The notes beneath the pieces are model-generated. The model was not told where the DNA came from. It worked only from the letters and a program-made list of their open reading frames with translations, and searched no databases. A stretch of DNA of 64,000 nt from Mariannaea sp. PMI_226 (lineage: Eukaryota > Ascomycota > Sordariomycetes > Hypocreales > Nectriaceae). The translations under genes and the position numbers were made by a program. Below, piece by piece: positions 61,171 through 64,000 of this stretch (position 1 is the first letter of the stretch; each line of letters opens with the position of its first letter). The stretch lies in the NCBI GenBank assembly GCA_024336345.1, contig JANFOG010000003.1:1184501-1248500 (forward strand). Reading direction: 5' to 3'.

Positions 61171-63330
61171 ATGGTCTTCACCCCTCCCGCATGGGTGCCC
61201 AAGCTGCCCTTCAGTATGTCTTCCACCTATCTCTTTGTCTCTTCACTTTTTTTTTCTCCTCTTCAACCTCCCCCACAGCCAACCAAAGCCGTTTGGCCTC
61301 CTCCATTCGCTAACACGCCCCCTAGATCCCCCAGATTCCATCACAATTGCCGATTTCGTCAACAATGAGAGCTATGCCAGGTACCCCATCGCCCGGGCGA
61401 GGAATCCCTTCACCTGCGGCTTGTCTGGCAAGACCTACACCACTCAAGAGGTGATCCAGCGCGAAGAGTACATGGCCCGCGCCATCGCCAAGCGTCTAGG
61501 CTATAGTCTCAATGAAGGAACTGAATGGGACCGTGTCGTCGGCCTGTTCTCACCCAATACAGTCTGTAGCCTTGCTATCTTTTTTTTTTTTGTCCCTAGC
61601 TCACACTATCTCAGATCGATTACATTCCCTTCACTCACGCCGTTCACCGTTTATCTGGAATCGTCACGCCAGCTAGTGCCGCATACTCGGCCCAGGAGCT
61701 CGAACATCAACTGCGGTCTTCCGGCGCAAATGCCCTCTTCACCTGTGTCCCCCTGCTCGAGACGGCACTGGCTGCCGCTAAGGGCGCCAAGATCCCAGAG
61801 GAGCGCATCTTCATCTTGCCAATGGCCGGGTTCGACCAGAAAGTTCCATTCAAGACTGTCGATGACTTGGTTGAGGAGGGCAAGTCGCTACCAGAGCTTC
61901 CACCGTTGAACTGGACCCCTGGACAGGGTGCAAGACAGGTCGCTTATCTGTGCTATTCCAGTGGCACCTCAGGTCTTCCCGTACGTTTTTTTAACCCTTC
62001 CTGGAGTTTCATTCTTTTTGTTTACCTTTATTCCTTCAAGTCATCGTGATCTCAGGAGCTGACAATCCCCTCCAGAAAGCAGTTATGATTTCACATAGAA
62101 ATGTGATTTCCAACGTCATGATGATTAAACACTACGACGGAGTAGGGCGTAGGGCAAACAATGTTGATACCCAAGTGTTGCTCGGTCTGCTCCCGTTTTC
62201 CCACATCTACGGCCTCGTAGTGTGCGGCCTTGTCGCCATGCATATGGGTGACGAACTGATTGTCCTCCCCAAGTTCGACTTGAAGTTGTTCCTCGAGGCT
62301 ATCCAGAGATTCCGCATCGAGCAAATGGCCATTGTACCTCCAATCATTGTCAGCATGCTGGCAAATCTGGAGCTGTGCCGCAAATATGATTTGACCTCCG
62401 TCCGCTTCCTATTCAGCGGCGCGGCTCCTCTGGGCAAGGAAACCATGGAAGATATCCTCAAAGTGTATCCAAAGTGGCATCTGTGCCAAGGCTATGGTAT
62501 GTTGTGCACAACCTAATTTGTATTGAACGATATGATCAGATTTACTCATTTTGGAATAACAACAGGCCTAACAGAAACATCACCTGTCGTCACTTCCACA
62601 AGCGAGCTCGACATTATGCCTGGCTCATCAGGCTCCCTCCTCCCCGGAATCAGAGCTAAGGTCATCGATGCCGAGGGAAATGAAGTGACTGAGCACGAGA
62701 AGCCCGGCGAGCTCCACGTACAGGGTCCGACAGTCGTCTTGGGTTATTTAAACAACGTCAATGCCACGGCGGCAACTTTCATCCACGATGAGGATGGCCG
62801 CTGGATGAAGACGGGAGATGAAGTAATTGTCCGCAAATCCGCCCAAGGAAACGAGCACTTCATCATCACAGACCGAATCAAGGAGCTCATAAAAGTCAAG
62901 GTATGCATACACCCAAGTCGCCCCTGGATCCTAGGTTTTCCCAGTTCCTCTACAAAGCTCACGAGAACGAAATCGCTGACGTACCAAAAAAAAACAGGGT
63001 CACCAAGTTGCCCCCGCGGAGCTCGAGTCGCACATCCTTTCTCACTCATTCGTGGCCGACTGCGCCGTTATCCAAGTCCCCGATCCCAGGGCAGGCGAGG
63101 TCCCCAAGGCGTATGTGGTCAAGGCCTCCGAGGCAGCTGGCAAGTCGGAAAGCGAGGTGGCGGCAGCCATCAACAAACATGTTGAGGAGCACAAGGCCAG
63201 ACACAAGTGGCTCAAGGGCGGCATCGAGTTCATCAGTGAGATTCCGAAGAGCCCCAGTGGAAAGATCTTGAGAAGACTTCTTAGAGATCGGGAGAGACAG
63301 GCCAGAAAAGTAAAGGGCGCGAAACTGTAG
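61171..63330 (+). CDS. 4-coumarate-CoA ligase-like acyl-CoA synthetase, peroxisomal
   Basis: Six exons (61171-61213, 61326-61561, 61615-61980, 62076-62496, 62566-62900, 62998-63330) give 577 aa with correct phases. It belongs to the adenylate-forming AMP-binding family: the P-loop YSSGTSGLPK spans the exon 3/4 junction, with GYGLTETSP, GELHVQGPTVVLGY and WMKTGDE, then the C-terminal lysine in PKSPSGKILRR. The protein ends in AKL, a type 1 peroxisomal targeting signal. It is predicted to activate a carboxylic acid as an acyl-adenylate and then acyl-CoA in peroxisomes, where fatty or aromatic acids are degraded; the exact substrate is not predictable. The tiny first exon (43 nt) encodes MVFTPPAWVPKLPF, typical of fungal 4CL-like proteins. 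Confidence 0.92.
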
Positions 63331-64000
63331 TAGTAGACATAACATGACATGATATAGCTGTGCTCTGTAATTTTATCATCCTTATTTTCTCAAGGTACTA
63401 TCCTCGAACGCCTCGCTCCCTTCACACTTCATCTTTCCAGATAAAGTCGATGTCGTACAACTCAAGATCACAATAGAATACGATACGGTGGAAGCAGCAA
63501 TCGCCTATAAGACACGAAAGTTTAGATATTTGAGGGGTCACTAACGATGCGACAGATGATCAGGACACAAGGGCTTTTAAAAAGAGACGAAAAAAAATCT
63601 TCGGTTATTCCAAGTAAATGAAATTATTCTCGAAATAGCGAGTTTATTCAGCAGTCATGTTCAGAAGCTTTGGAATTTCACAGCAAAAAGAACAAGCGAA
63701 TTGAGCACGAGATGATGAAAGTAGATTTAGAAGAAAAATGAAATCAGGTCAATATTAATAATTACACAAACCAGCCAGCGGGTATATCTGCTGCTTCTCT
63801 ACATTTTCGGCTTGGCCGGGTACCTTCTCTGCTCTTTTTTGTGATTTTATATTTCCTCCCCGTCTTCAATGAAGAGATTTGGCAAAATGTCCCTTCTTTC
63901 CGCGCCAATGCTAACTATTCGTAAGGATCGTAAGAATGATACATGTTTTGTTGAGTGACCGGCCCAGCCTTTTGAAGAATTGACAGGCCTATGTGACTCG
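63331..64000. other. gene-free right edge
   Basis: 3' flank of the ligase gene. AT-rich, with no frame or repeat I can support. Confidence 0.55.

Overview
The window is nuclear DNA of a filamentous ascomycete, probably a sordariomycete. Genes carry short introns (about 50-110 bp) with GTAAGT-like donors and CTAAC/CTAAT branch points. The families are typically fungal: Zn2Cys6 regulator, PDR-type ABC transporter, SRPK-like kinases, GPI-anchored yapsin-like protease, DUF7029-like secreted protein. Seventeen genes could be built exon by exon, and in every multi-exon model the intron phases agree. No tRNA, rRNA, CRISPR array or intact transposon was recognised.

Layout. 0-10.6 kb: a secreted protein (minus), then 6.6 kb without a supported gene, then a four-exon short-chain dehydrogenase (minus). 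10.6-22.8 kb: gene-poor, with a 523-aa Q-rich protein of unknown function and two GNAT acetyltransferases, all on minus. 22.8-33.7 kb: an SRPK-like kinase (plus), converging on a 1405-aa ABC-G transporter (minus), which is divergent from a Zn2Cys6 regulator (plus). The shared 1.6-kb promoter holds a pair of 9-bp palindromes. 34-42.1 kb: two large intronless orphan genes (788 and 603 aa, both minus) flank a small secreted cysteine-rich protein whose promoter has a 29-bp direct repeat and a TATA box. 42.4-48.6 kb: a 14-bp minisatellite, a small CxxC protein, succinate-semialdehyde dehydrogenase, a broken second SRPK-like kinase and a scrap of a BCS1-type AAA ATPase. 49-63.3 kb: mostly conserved genes, namely a Dabb-domain protein, coatomer gamma (SEC21), ATP12, a GPI-anchored aspartic protease and a 4CL-like acyl-CoA ligase with a peroxisomal C-terminus.

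How genes relate. The clearest functional unit is the divergent ABC transporter and Zn2Cys6 regulator, which looks like an efflux pump with its local regulator. There is no PKS, NRPS or terpene synthase, so this is not called a biosynthetic cluster. The two SRPK-like kinases share an intron layout, but both have altered catalytic motifs and the second also has a one-base frameshift. With the adjacent AAA-ATPase fragment this marks 46.5-48.6 kb as decaying. SEC21, ATP12 and SSADH are housekeeping genes. The most novel material is the pair of orphan genes, the Q-rich 523-aa protein and the palindrome pair.
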